From the NCBI RefSeq assembly GCF_004125265.1, contig NZ_RDTE01000003.1:6944001-7008000 (forward strand): DNA of 64,000 bases. The letters are read 5' to 3'. The stretch comes from Streptomyces lydicus. Lineage in GTDB: Bacteria; Actinomycetota; Actinomycetes; Streptomycetales; Streptomycetaceae. The notes beneath the pieces were generated by a model. That model had not been told where the DNA came from. It ran no database searches and was given only the letters and a program-made list of their open reading frames with translations. Below, in pieces: positions 8,631 through 16,865 of this stretch. The position numbers were made by a program, and so were the translations under genes. Position 1 is the stretch's first letter. Every line of letters starts with the position of its first letter.

Positions 8631-9503
8631 TCAGTCCGCCCCGGCCGTGAGCAGGTAGTAATCCAGCAGCCCGGTCTCGTACGCCGTCAGGTAACGGCGC
8701 GGCCACTCGTCGCGGAGCTCGGGCTGCTGGGCCATATAACGGTCGTAGGACTTCCAGACGCCGTCGCCGATGGAGCGGACCCGGACGTCGCGCAGACCCG
8801 CGGCGGTCAGCGTCGCGGCGACCTCGTCGACCACGTGCGGGACGTCCAGGCCGTCGGCGTACGGGGGCAGCACGGTGGGCAGCACTCGCGCCGCCTCCCG
8901 GGTACGGGCGAAGAACGTCGTCAGCGCCAGCCGGCCGCCCGGGCGCAGCACCCGCGCCGCCTCCCGGGCGAAACCGGCCGGATCGCGGAAGTGCTGCGCC
9001 GCCTCGACGGAGAACAGGCAGTCGACACCGCCGCCGGGGAGCGGGATGCGCTCGGCCGCGCCCAGGAGGAACGTCAGCCGCCCGGAGGCGTCCGACGACG
9101 GGGCGAGCAGCGCGGCATTCTCCTCCCGGGCACGGGCGATCTGGTCGGGGTGCGCGTCCATGCCGAGGACCGTGCCCAGGCCGAACTCCCGCAGCGCCAG
9201 CGCGGAGCCCAGCCCGCGTCCGCAGCCGACCTCCAGGGCGGTGCGGCCCTGCGGCCGGTCGAAGGTGCCGAGCACCAGGCGGTAGAGGTCCTGCTCGCTG
9301 CGTACCCGGTCGGCCTCGGTCAGCGGCCGCCCGGCGGGGCCGGGCAGGCCCGTCCAGTAGCCGAAGTTGATGAAGCCGCCGGCGAAGGCGGGGACGGTGC
9401 TGAGGTCGAGTGCGCCGTAGGTCAGCGCGACCTGGTCGGGAAGGTCCGGGAGGGCTGGACCGTCCGGGGGATCCGCGGGTCCGGCCGGCGGCTGCTGCGT
9501 CAT
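8631..9503 (-). CDS. Class I SAM-dependent methyltransferase
   Basis: A 290-residue methyltransferase with the Rossmann SAM site TALEVGCGRGLG near residue 90, the acidic motif GMDAHPDQI, and the later motifs CLFSVEAAQHF and RVLRPGGRLALTTF. These match small-molecule/lipid methyltransferases of the UbiE/ErmE-like group; the substrate cannot be told. The ATG at 9503 has a GAGGAGC SD; the frame stays open further upstream but that stretch is low-complexity. It lies downstream of terD on the same strand, separated by tandem repeats and a hairpin, so probably transcribed separately. Confidence 0.82.
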   Translation of the reverse strand: MTQQPPAGPADPPDGPALPDLPDQVALTYGALDLSTVPAFAGGFINFGYWTGLPGPAGRPLTEADRVRSEQDLYRLVLGTFDRPQGRTALEVGCGRGLGSALALREFGLGTVLGMDAHPDQIARAREENAALLAPSSDASGRLTFLLGAAERIPLPGGGVDCLFSVEAAQHFRDPAGFAREAARVLRPGGRLALTTFFARTREAARVLPTVLPPYADGLDVPHVVDEVAATLTAAGLRDVRVRSIGDGVWKSYDRYMAQQPELRDEWPRRYLTAYETGLLDYYLLTAGAD

Positions 9504-9647
9504 CGAACGCTCCTCGTGCGTGCCGTGGGGGACGCGCCGCGACGGGCCGGACGGGGCGGCCGTGACGGGGCGGGCCAAAGGGCGTGGCGGGAAGGGGGAC
9601 GGCACAATTTTCGGTCCTGGGCGCCTTCCCGCACCAGGGAGGTTTTC

Positions 9648-9701
9648 GTTCCCGGCGTTCCCGGCGTTCCCGGCGTTCCCGGCGTTCCCGGCGTTCCCGC
9701 G
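9648..9701. repeat. 9-bp tandem repeat (GTTCCCGGC x5-6)
   Basis: Five perfect copies of GTTCCCGGC and one degenerate copy run head to tail from 9648 to 9701, in the leader region of the methyltransferase gene. The unit length is a multiple of three but no gene crosses it. Such arrays vary in copy number by slippage. Confidence 0.9.
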
Positions 9702-9724
9702 GCAGGGGCGACGGCCGCCGGTCC

Positions 9725-9775
9725 CCGTCCCTGACGGTGGGTGGCCTGTCAGGGACGGTGGCCCGTCAGGGACGG
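9725..9775. terminator. Hairpin with alternative right arms after terD
   Basis: CCGTCCCTGAC at 9725-9735 can pair with either of two identical copies of its complement (9748-9758 and 9765-9775). It lies just after the terD stop and is the likely terminator; the duplicated arm allows two mutually exclusive stems. Confidence 0.55.
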
Positions 9776-9789
9776 TGGGTGTCAGCGGC

Positions 9790-11067
9790 TCACAGGGCCT
9801 GTGCGGCGGGTTTGGCCATGCCGCGCACCGTGCGGGCGTCGACGAACTCGCCCAGCGCGGTCATCTCCCACTCGCCGGAGAACTGGCGGATGAGCTTGGC
9901 CATCATCACGCCCGTGCGCGGCTCGGCGTGGGTGAGGTCGAAGCGGACCAGCTCCTCGCCGCTCTGGGCGTCCACCAGACGGCAGTACGCCTTGGCGACG
10001 TCGGAGAACTTCTGGCCGGAGAAGGAGTTCACGACGAAGACCAGGCCCGTCACCTCCGGGGGAACTCCGCCCAGATGGACGGTGATCGACTCGTCGTCGC
10101 CTGCGCCCTCGCCCGTGAGGTTGTCGCCGGAGTGCTGGATCGCACCGCCCAGGATCATCAGCTTGCCGAAGAAGCAGTTGTCGATCTTTTTGCGGTCCGG
10201 GCCGTAGGCGATGACCGAGGCGTCCAGGTCGATGCTCTTGCCGCGGAAGGCCGGCTCCCAGCCGAGCCCCATCGTGACCGAGGTGAGCAGCGGCCGGCCG
10301 CCCTTGACCAGCGAGACGGTCTGGTTCTTCTGCAGACTGACCCGGCCCTTGTCGAGATTGACCTTGCCGGAGGCGGCTGCCGGAGCGGCGGGGGCCGGGG
10401 CCGCGGCACCGGGCGGCGGGGCGACCGGGGCCGGGGCGCCCGCGGGCGGTCCCCACTGGCCTGCGGGGGCCGGGGGAGCGGCGGGTGCCTGAGGTGCGGA
10501 CGGTGCCTGAGGTGCGGAAGGTGCCTGGGGTGCGGAAGGTGCCTGCGGCGCGGCGGCGGGCGCGGCCGGCTCCTCCACGCTGACACCGAAGTCGGTGGCG
10601 ATCCCCGCCAGGCCGTTGGCATAGCCCTGGCCGACCGCGCGGACCTTCCAGACACCGCCCCGGCGGTAGATCTCGACGACCACCAGCGCGGTCTCGGGGC
10701 CCAGCTGCGGCGGGGTGAAGGAGGCGATGACGCTGCCGTCGTCGGCGTTGCGGACCGTGCCGGTCGGCTCGGTGCCGGCGAAGGTCGCGCCGGGGGCGTC
10801 CGGACTCGCCGTGACCACGATCTTCTCGATGCCCTCGGGGACCGCGGCGGTGTCCACGGTGATGGTGTCGCCGCCGCCGGCCGCGGCGGAGTGCGTCACG
10901 CCCGGTCCGCTGGGCTGGTTGTAGAACACGAAGTCGTCGTCGGAGCGCACCTTGCCGTTGGCGGCGAGCAGCAGGCCCGATACGTCCAGCCGCACGGGGG
11001 CGGTGACGTCCACCGCCACCCGCACGGCGTGCAGCGGGAGGTTCGAGCCAGGAGTCATAGCGGTCAT
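9790..11067 (-). CDS. TerD-family protein with two TerD domains
   Basis: A 425-residue cytoplasmic TerD-like protein. An N-terminal TerD domain (MTPGSNLPL, DDDFVFYNQP, VVVEIYRRGG, about residues 4-170) and a C-terminal one (VNLDKGRVSLQK, MGLGWEP, FVVNSFSGQKF, about 225-420) are joined by a Pro/Ala linker containing repeated QAPSAP units. TerD domains bind calcium and belong to tellurite/stress-response (ter) modules linked to membrane-associated stress signalling. Most Streptomyces encode several. The start could also be the ATG at 11058; MTAMTPGSN is the common form. It stands alone here with no other ter gene in the window. Confidence 0.85.
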   Translation of the reverse strand: MTAMTPGSNLPLHAVRVAVDVTAPVRLDVSGLLLAANGKVRSDDDFVFYNQPSGPGVTHSAAAGGGDTITVDTAAVPEGIEKIVVTASPDAPGATFAGTEPTGTVRNADDGSVIASFTPPQLGPETALVVVEIYRRGGVWKVRAVGQGYANGLAGIATDFGVSVEEPAAPAAAPQAPSAPQAPSAPQAPSAPQAPAAPPAPAGQWGPPAGAPAPVAPPPGAAAPAPAAPAAASGKVNLDKGRVSLQKNQTVSLVKGGRPLLTSVTMGLGWEPAFRGKSIDLDASVIAYGPDRKKIDNCFFGKLMILGGAIQHSGDNLTGEGAGDDESITVHLGGVPPEVTGLVFVVNSFSGQKFSDVAKAYCRLVDAQSGEELVRFDLTHAEPRTGVMMAKLIRQFSGEWEMTALGEFVDARTVRGMAKPAAQAL

Positions 11068-11134
11068 GCCGGGCTCAACGATCGGCCCGCCTTTGCGGTT
11101 CCATTACCTGCCCTCCGATGGCCGCCGAGCCCGG

Positions 11135-11407
11135 TCACCGGCGTTCGCGGGAGTTGCCGAAGAGCAGCCGGTAGGCGATCAGCAGGACCAGGGCCCCGGC
11201 GACCGAGGAGATCCACATGGACGGTTCGCCGAAGTCCTTGGGGATCGGGCGGTGCAGGAATTTGGTGGAGAGCCAGCCGCCGAGGAAGGACCCCACGATG
11301 CCGATCAGGGTGGTGCCGACGATGCCGCCCGGGTCCCGCCCCGGCAGCAGGACCTTCGCGATGATGCCCGCGATCAGCCCGAGTACGAGCCAGCTGACGA
11401 TGCCCAT
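11135..11407 (-). CDS. GlsB/YeaQ/YmgE-family stress membrane protein
   Basis: A 90-residue protein of the transglycosylase-associated (YeaQ/GlsB) family: three hydrophobic segments with the conserved GLIAGIIAKVLLPGRDPGG and GIVGSFLGGWL motifs. Family members are small inner-membrane stress proteins; the biochemical role is unknown. The ATG at 11407 follows an AGGAA SD at correct spacing; the frame is open upstream but that part is non-hydrophobic and atypical. Confidence 0.85.
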   Translation of the reverse strand: MGIVSWLVLGLIAGIIAKVLLPGRDPGGIVGTTLIGIVGSFLGGWLSTKFLHRPIPKDFGEPSMWISSVAGALVLLIAYRLLFGNSRERR

Positions 11408-11597
11408 GATGCGTTCCTCGTTCCTGCGCGGTGGGTGGGTACACAGACCAGGACGCCCCGCGGGCGGCGGGGGTTCCGTGGCGTGGCAGGGGCCACGTGC
11501 GTACGGCGGGGCGGTTCGGCGGTGGTGCGGCACCGGGCGGGACCGTCGCTCCGGCCCCACCATGCGGGACCCCCGGCATGACCGCCGTGCGGGACCG

Positions 11598-12428
11598 TCA
11601 GTGCGGCCACCGGGGAGGGTCGGTGCAGAAGGTGCCGCCGAGGAAGGCGTGTCCGGGGTTCTCCGGGTCCAGTGCGCCCTGCGCGGCGATCAGCCGTTCC
11701 GCGTACGGCTCGGAGTCGTCCTGCGGCGTGTACCCCAGGGCGCGGGCGGTCGACAGGTCCCACCACAGGCGGGTGTTGGCGGAGGAGCCGTAGACCACGG
11801 TGTGGCCCACGTCCGGCGCGGTGAGCGCGGCGTGCAGCAGCCGTGCGCAGTCGGCCGGGCTCAGCCAGATGGACAGCGTCCGCACCGAGTTCGGCTCCGG
11901 GAAACAGGCGCCGATGCGCACCGAAACGGTCTCGATGCCGTGCAGATCCCAGTAGAGCGAGGCCAGATCCTCACCGAACCCCTTGGACAGCCCGTAGTAG
12001 GTGTCGGGACGGCGGGGTGTGCCGACGGGGATGGCGCCGGAGCCGTCCGCGGGGCGCGGGGTGAAGCCGACGGCGTGGTTCGAGGAGGCGAAGACGATCC
12101 GGCGGACGCCCGCCTCGCGCGCCGCCTCGTACAGGCGGTAGGTGCCCTCGATGTTGGCGCGCAGGATCTGCTCGAAGCCGGCCTCCAGGGAGATGCCGGC
12201 GAGATGGATCACCGCGTCGACCCCGCGCACCGCCTCGCGCAGCGCCTCGGTGTCGGCCAGCTCGGCCGTGATCGCGTCCGGTTCGCCGGCGGTGGTGTCG
12301 ACGGGCCGCTGGTCGAAGAGGCGCAGCCGGTACCCGTACGGCGGCAGCAGCTCACGCATCAGGGTGCCGAGCCTGCCGGCGGCGCCGGTGAGCAGGACGG
12401 TGCGGGGTGCGGGGTGGGGCGCGGTCAT
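11598..12428 (-). CDS. NAD-dependent epimerase/dehydratase, uronate dehydrogenase-like
   Basis: A 276-residue extended SDR. It has the NAD motif TGAAGRLG near residue 14, the VDAVIHLAGIS segment, and a YYGLSK catalytic Tyr/Lys pair. The SSNHAVGF, GACFPEP and TVVYGSSANTRLWWD segments resemble uronate dehydrogenases, which oxidise glucuronate or galacturonate to the aldarolactone. An aldehyde dehydrogenase of the alpha-ketoglutarate-semialdehyde type lies 4 kb away, which would fit an oxidative uronate route, but a glucarate dehydratase is not seen. The ATG at 12428 has a GAGGAG SD. Confidence 0.75.
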   Translation of the reverse strand: MTAPHPAPRTVLLTGAAGRLGTLMRELLPPYGYRLRLFDQRPVDTTAGEPDAITAELADTEALREAVRGVDAVIHLAGISLEAGFEQILRANIEGTYRLYEAAREAGVRRIVFASSNHAVGFTPRPADGSGAIPVGTPRRPDTYYGLSKGFGEDLASLYWDLHGIETVSVRIGACFPEPNSVRTLSIWLSPADCARLLHAALTAPDVGHTVVYGSSANTRLWWDLSTARALGYTPQDDSEPYAERLIAAQGALDPENPGHAFLGGTFCTDPPRWPH

Positions 12429-12647
12429 GGGGGGAGACTCCTCCGGCTGAACAGCGGGGCCGTATGCGCAGACAGCATGGACGGCATTCAATGGGCAGCA
12501 TGCAGCTGTGTGAACACGCCTTGTGCGGACACGCTGAAGGAGCCGGCTCACGGCCGGTCAAGACGCTTGACGGGGCCGGTGAATCCGCTTGTGGCGGGGC
12601 AGTTGGGGACCCTCGGCCGACCCGGAATCGCTACTCCGGCGTGGCCG

Positions 12648-12737
12648 CGCATCACCCCGGCCGGACGCATCACCCCGGCCGGACGCGTCACCCCGGCCGT
12701 TCGCATCCCCCTGGCCGTTCGCCTCACCCCGGCCGGA
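12648..12737. repeat. 18-bp tandem repeat x5 at the 3' end of the response regulator
   Basis: Five head-to-tail copies of an 18-bp unit (consensus CGCATCACCCCGGCCGGA) fill 12648-12737. The last copy covers the stop codon and final codons of the response regulator, the other four follow it. Being six codons long, the array continues the frame past the stop as repeated RPAGV-like units. Confidence 0.85.
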
Positions 12738-13461
12738 CGAACCCGCACTCGTACGCGGCGATCACCGCCTGGGTCCGGTCCCGCACCCCGAGCTTGGCCA
12801 GCACCCCCGCCACATGCGTCTTGACCGTGGCCGGGCCCACCCCCAGCCGGTCCGCGATCTCGGCATTGGTCATCCCGGCCGTCATCAGCCGCAGCACCGC
12901 CCGCTCCCGCTCCGACAGCCGGGCCCGCAGTGCCCGCACCGCGTCGTCCGCGGCCCGCTCCCCGGCGTGCCGGGCGGCCAGCTGCCGCACCGCGGCCGGG
13001 AACAGCAGCGAGTCGCTGCGCGCCACCAGCCGCACGGCCTGCACCAGGTCCTCCGCACCGGACCGCTTGAGCAGGAACCCGCTGGCACCGGCCCGCAGCG
13101 CGTCATAGACGTAGGCGTCGTTCTCGAACGTGGTCACCACGATGATGCGTGGCGGCCGGTCCATCCCGGCGAGCACCTGCTCGGTCGCCCGGATTCCGTC
13201 GATCTCCGGCATCCGGACATCCATCAGCACGATGTCCGGGCGCAGTGCCCGGATCAGCGGCACCGCCTCGGCGCCGGTCGACGCCTCGCCGACGACCTCC
13301 ATGTCCGCCTCGGCGCCCAGGATCGCGCGCAGCGCCGTGCGCACCATCCGCTCGTCGTCGGCGAGGACGATACGGAGTGGGCGGGCAACGCACCCGTCAC
13401 CGCCGTCACCCCGGTCACCCCCGTCGCCGGACCGCTGGTCGTCGTCCTGACGCGTGGTCAT
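12724..13461 (-). CDS. NarL/LuxR-family response regulator
   Basis: A 245-residue response regulator: receiver domain (VLADDERMVR acidic pocket, phosphoacceptor Asp in IVLMDVRMPEIDG, KRSG Lys) followed by a LuxR-type HTH (LSERERAVLRLMTAGMTNAEIADRLGVGPATVKTH region). The first 25 residues are Asp/Gly-rich and variable. The histidine kinase gene ends 25 bp upstream on the same strand, so the two form a cognate pair. Target genes are unknown; the adjacent membrane protein in the operon is a candidate partner. The stop lies within an 18-bp tandem repeat. Confidence 0.9.
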   Translation of the reverse strand: MTTRQDDDQRSGDGGDRGDGGDGCVARPLRIVLADDERMVRTALRAILGAEADMEVVGEASTGAEAVPLIRALRPDIVLMDVRMPEIDGIRATEQVLAGMDRPPRIIVVTTFENDAYVYDALRAGASGFLLKRSGAEDLVQAVRLVARSDSLLFPAAVRQLAARHAGERAADDAVRALRARLSERERAVLRLMTAGMTNAEIADRLGVGPATVKTHVAGVLAKLGVRDRTQAVIAAYECGFVRPG

Positions 13462-13486
13462 GCGCTGCCCCCCTGTCCCCGCTCAC

Positions 13487-14839
13487 TCACCCTGCCCCCA
13501 CTCCTCGCCCCGTTCCGTCGGCTGTCACCCCGTCGCCCGTAGCCCCGTAGTCCGTCGCCCCCGCCGACGGCAGCCGGGCCGTCAGCCGCCATACGCCGTC
13601 CTGGGCCCCGGCCGTCGCCTCGCCGCCCAGCAGCCGTGCCCGCTCGGCGATGCCCCGCAGCCCGCGGCCCCCGAACGGACGGTCCCCGAACGGACGGTCC
13701 CCGAACGGACGGTCCCCGAACGGACGGCCCCCGCCCGCAGGGTCCGCCGCCGGGGGGGAACTGTCCGTCGGCCCGGTCACCGGATTCTCCATCAGGATCG
13801 TCAACTCCCGCTCTTCACACCGCAGTTGAAGCCGTACTGACACCGGACCGGCATGCCGCAACGCATTGCTGAGGCCTTCCTGCACGATCCGGTAGGCCTC
13901 CCGCGAGACCACCGATGCCGGCCCCGCGCTCCGTCCCTCGACCGTCGCCTCGACCGCCAGGCCCGCCGCCCGGGTCCGGGCGAGCAGCGCGTCCAGGCCG
14001 TCCAGGCTCGGCGCGGGCGCCGCCGGATCGGCACCGTCCTCCTCGCGCAACAGGCCGAGTACGGTGTCCAGTTCGGCGACCGCCCCGCGGGTGGTCTCCT
14101 CGATGGCGGCCAGTGCCCGGCGGGCGAACTCCGGGTCCGCGTCCAGCACCCGGCGGGCCGCGCTCGCCTGGAGGGTGACCGCGCTCAGCGCATGTCCGAC
14201 GGCGTCGTGCAGCTCGCGGGCCAGCCGGTTGCGGGACGCCAGATCCCCCGCCCGGCGCTCGGCGGCGGCCAGTCGGTCGGCGGGCGTGGGGCCCAGCAGC
14301 GCCGGGGCGATGCGGCCCAGCAGCGCCCCCGCCGCCCAGGACGTGCCGGCCACCAGAGCCAGCAGCGCCAGCCCGGCGAGCGGACCCAGCACGCCCGAGA
14401 AGGCGTCCGGCCAGCCCAGCGCGGTGTGCCGCAGGGGCTCGGAGAACGGCAGCAACAGCAACAGCACCGCGGCCGGCGGCGCGGCCAGCGTCATCCCGCT
14501 GACGATCCCCCCGGCCAGCAGATGCGCCACGAACCACAGCGCGGTCCGCCGCCGGGCCGCCCACGAGAGAGCCGGCCCCTCGGCCAGCCGCTCCGCGGGC
14601 ACCCCGCACAGCGACCGTACGGCGGTCACCTCCAGCGGCCGCAGCAGCGGGAAGAGCAGCGCCGCCAGGGCGGCCAGTGGCAGCGCACAGCCGAACGCGG
14701 CCAACTGCCAGCCCACTTGGCGCAGCGGGTCGGCACCCTCCACGGCCAGCGGCACGGCCACCGAGGCCAGCAGGAAGAAGGGCATCAACAGCGCGCCGCC
14801 CAGCACCAGATGGACCCAGCGCCGGCCGGTCAGTCGCAC
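13487..14839 (-). CDS. NarL-type sensor histidine kinase
   Basis: A 450-residue HisKA_3 kinase. Five to six hydrophobic segments fill the first 200 residues with little extracellular sequence, suggesting membrane-stress or intramembrane sensing. Then come the dimerisation H-box with phospho-His (RELHDAVGH), an N-box (EGLSNALRHA) and a G-box (GRGLRGIAERA). The GTG at 14839 is chosen: it overlaps the last codons of the upstream membrane-protein gene by 10 bp, implying translational coupling; the open frame beyond it is an antisense-like shadow. Just before the G-box sit four tandem GDRPF repeats (15-bp DNA unit), which lengthen the ATP-lid region. Confidence 0.88.
   Translation of the reverse strand: MRLTGRRWVHLVLGGALLMPFFLLASVAVPLAVEGADPLRQVGWQLAAFGCALPLAALAALLFPLLRPLEVTAVRSLCGVPAERLAEGPALSWAARRRTALWFVAHLLAGGIVSGMTLAAPPAAVLLLLLPFSEPLRHTALGWPDAFSGVLGPLAGLALLALVAGTSWAAGALLGRIAPALLGPTPADRLAAAERRAGDLASRNRLARELHDAVGHALSAVTLQASAARRVLDADPEFARRALAAIEETTRGAVAELDTVLGLLREEDGADPAAPAPSLDGLDALLARTRAAGLAVEATVEGRSAGPASVVSREAYRIVQEGLSNALRHAGPVSVRLQLRCEERELTILMENPVTGPTDSSPPAADPAGGGRPFGDRPFGDRPFGDRPFGGRGLRGIAERARLLGGEATAGAQDGVWRLTARLPSAGATDYGATGDGVTADGTGRGVGAG
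13669..13728. repeat. In-gene 15-bp tandem repeat x4
   Basis: CCCCGAACGGAC followed by GGT recurs four times at exact 15-bp spacing (13669, 13684, 13699, 13714) in frame within the kinase gene, encoding repeated GDRPF/GGRPF units before the G-box. Confidence 0.9.
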
Positions 14840-15852
14840 CGGACGGCCGCACGTTCGGCGAAGAAGTGGGACCCCGCCACCGCCACCATCGTCCCCACGA
14901 TCATCTGCACAGAGTAAGTGAGGCTCATCAGCGGTGCGGGCAGCTTCGGATCGGATGCCGTGGCGGTCAGCGTGGTCAGCGTCAGCCAGCCGCCCCAGCA
15001 GGCCAGGGCGCCCGACCCCAGCCAGGTGGCGGCCAGCGGCAGGAGCAGCGGGATCCGGCGCCCCCGGCCGTACGCCAGGGTCAGTGCACCGGCCGCGGTG
15101 AGCACGGCGAACAGGACGTACCCGGCGTCGTTGAGCCGGGCGTCGAGATCCGTCGCCGCGGCCCGCGCCGGATTCAGACCGGTCGTGCCGCCGGCCGCCC
15201 ACAGCAGATGTACCGCGGCGGGCAGCAGGCTCAGTACGGCCACGGCGGCTCCGGTCAGCCGGCGGGCGGGCCGGGTGGCACCGTGCGCGAGCGTATCGAG
15301 GCGGCCGCGCCACAACGGGCCCCAGCGCTCCCTGGCGTACTGCACGAAGAGGGCGCCCAGGGCCAGGCCCTGCACGATGAAGCCGGTGTAGACGACGCTC
15401 CATACCCACGGGGCGAGCAGCTCCTCCGGGCCGGCGTGCGGTCCGCTGCCGGCCGCGCCCCCGCGCAGCGCCGCGGCCAGGCGCTGTACGGGGAAGACCG
15501 CGAGGATCGGTGCGATCAGGCCGGTGGCGCACCACATCGGCAGCGCCAGCAGCCAGGCCGGTATCCGCCGTCCCCAGGGCCGGGTCAGCAGAAACGCCAG
15601 CACGATCACCGCCGCATCCATCAGCACGGTCAGTGCGTTGAGCGCCATCAGGCTGTTTCCGTCCCGGCGCAGAGCGCTGCCCTCGGGGATGCCGAGGTGA
15701 CTGCCCGCGAGCCAGGCGATCTTGAGCGAGAGGTAGGGGATACAGGCGGCCAGGGTGATCAGGCGCAGCACCGTACGGGCCGCCGTGCGTGGGGCGGGGG
15801 ACGGTGCGGCGGGGTGCGGGGCCCGTGCGGGCCGGCTGGTCCGAGTGCTCAT
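14830..15852 (-). CDS. Multi-pass membrane protein upstream of the two-component system
   Basis: A 340-residue integral membrane protein with about eight hydrophobic segments (ITLAACIPYLSLKIAWLAG, VLMDAAVIVLAFLL, VLSLLPAAVHLLWA and others). I recognise no family motif beyond general similarity to Streptomyces conserved membrane proteins found next to NarL-type systems. It is first in a three-gene operon with overlapping or closely spaced kinase and regulator, so it may be an accessory sensor. The ATG at 15852 has a GGAAGG SD. Confidence 0.75.
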   Translation of the reverse strand: MSTRTSRPARAPHPAAPSPAPRTAARTVLRLITLAACIPYLSLKIAWLAGSHLGIPEGSALRRDGNSLMALNALTVLMDAAVIVLAFLLTRPWGRRIPAWLLALPMWCATGLIAPILAVFPVQRLAAALRGGAAGSGPHAGPEELLAPWVWSVVYTGFIVQGLALGALFVQYARERWGPLWRGRLDTLAHGATRPARRLTGAAVAVLSLLPAAVHLLWAAGGTTGLNPARAAATDLDARLNDAGYVLFAVLTAAGALTLAYGRGRRIPLLLPLAATWLGSGALACWGGWLTLTTLTATASDPKLPAPLMSLTYSVQMIVGTMVAVAGSHFFAERAAVRCD

Positions 15853-15956
15853 GGCCGCCAGCCTTCCGGTGGCCGCCCCGCGGCACCTCGGCCCCGGTGA
15901 CGATCCCCCTCCGTCGTACGGGGGAGGAGTTGCTCAACCGGCCCTGTGGGGCCGTC

Positions 15957-16727
15957 TCACAGCCGCCGGGTGGCCAGCGTCAGCCGGTCGCGGGCGTCGA
16001 ACAGGGCGTCCTCGATCATCTGTTCATGGGCTGGGGTCAGCCGGGCCGCCGGCACCGAGCAGCTGACCGCGTCCCGGGCCGGGGTGCGGTACGGGATCGC
16101 GACGCCGAAGCAGCGCAGGCCCAGGGTGTTCTCCTCGCGGTCGACCGCACAGCCCCGCTCGCGCACCGCGTGCAGCTCCTCGATCAGCTGCTCGCGGTCG
16201 GTGAGGGTGTGCTCGGTCAGCCGCGCGAGCGTCGGCGGCAGCATCTCCCGTACCTGGTCGTCGCTGTACGTGGCGAGCAGCGCCTTGCCCAGCGCGGTGG
16301 AGTGCGCGGGCAGCCGCCGGCCGACGCGGGTGAACGGGCGCAGGGAGTGCGGCGACTGACGGGTGGCGAGGTGGACGACGTCGGTGCCGTCCAGGCGGGC
16401 GAGGTGGATGGTCTCGGTGGTGTCGTCGCAGAGCCGGTCCAGCGTCGGCCGGGCCGCGGCCACCACCTCGTCGCCGTCGATGTACGACGTGCCGACCAGC
16501 AGTGCGCGGACACCGATACCGTAGCGGGTGCCGGTGGCCTCGGTCTCGACCCAGCCCAGGTCGACCAGGGTGCGCAGCAGCATGTAGAGGCTGGATTTCG
16601 GGTAGCCGACGGCTTCCTGGACAGAGGACAGACTGTGCATACCGGGACGATGTGCGAAGTACTCGAGCAACTCCACCGTCCGCACCGCGGATTTGACCTG
16701 AGATCCACCGGTCTCGGCAGCTGACAT
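15957..16727 (-). CDS. IclR-family transcriptional regulator
   Basis: A 256-residue IclR regulator: N-terminal winged HTH (KSAVRTVELLEYFAHRPG, VGYPKSSLYMLLRTL) and C-terminal effector domain (ALGKALLA, GCAVDREENTLGLRCFGVAIP). It is divergent from the aldehyde dehydrogenase at 16866, which is the obvious target; IclR members near such genes usually respond to sugar acids or aromatic acids. The start is uncertain between the ATGs at 16727, 16757 and 16778; 16727 fits the family's usual N-terminus. Confidence 0.85.
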   Translation of the reverse strand: MSAAETGGSQVKSAVRTVELLEYFAHRPGMHSLSSVQEAVGYPKSSLYMLLRTLVDLGWVETEATGTRYGIGVRALLVGTSYIDGDEVVAAARPTLDRLCDDTTETIHLARLDGTDVVHLATRQSPHSLRPFTRVGRRLPAHSTALGKALLATYSDDQVREMLPPTLARLTEHTLTDREQLIEELHAVRERGCAVDREENTLGLRCFGVAIPYRTPARDAVSCSVPAARLTPAHEQMIEDALFDARDRLTLATRRL

Positions 16728-16865
16728 CGCCCTTGACCCCTCTGTTCGGACCGCCATAGAGTCCCGGTTGTTCACCATGTGGGACAGTGTTCAGCATATA
16801 GAACGCCATCCGAGGTGCGGCAGGACTCGGAAAGACTCGGCAGGCACGCCCGGGAGGAATGCACG

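Noticed and set aside
9648..9701. CRISPR-like regular repeats
   Set aside because: Units are 9 bp, directly adjacent and without spacers; no cas genes are present.
14840..15937. Long N-terminal extension of the histidine kinase frame
   Set aside because: This part is out of frame with the membrane-protein gene that clearly occupies the same DNA; the kinase's hydrophobic core starts at the GTG at 14839.
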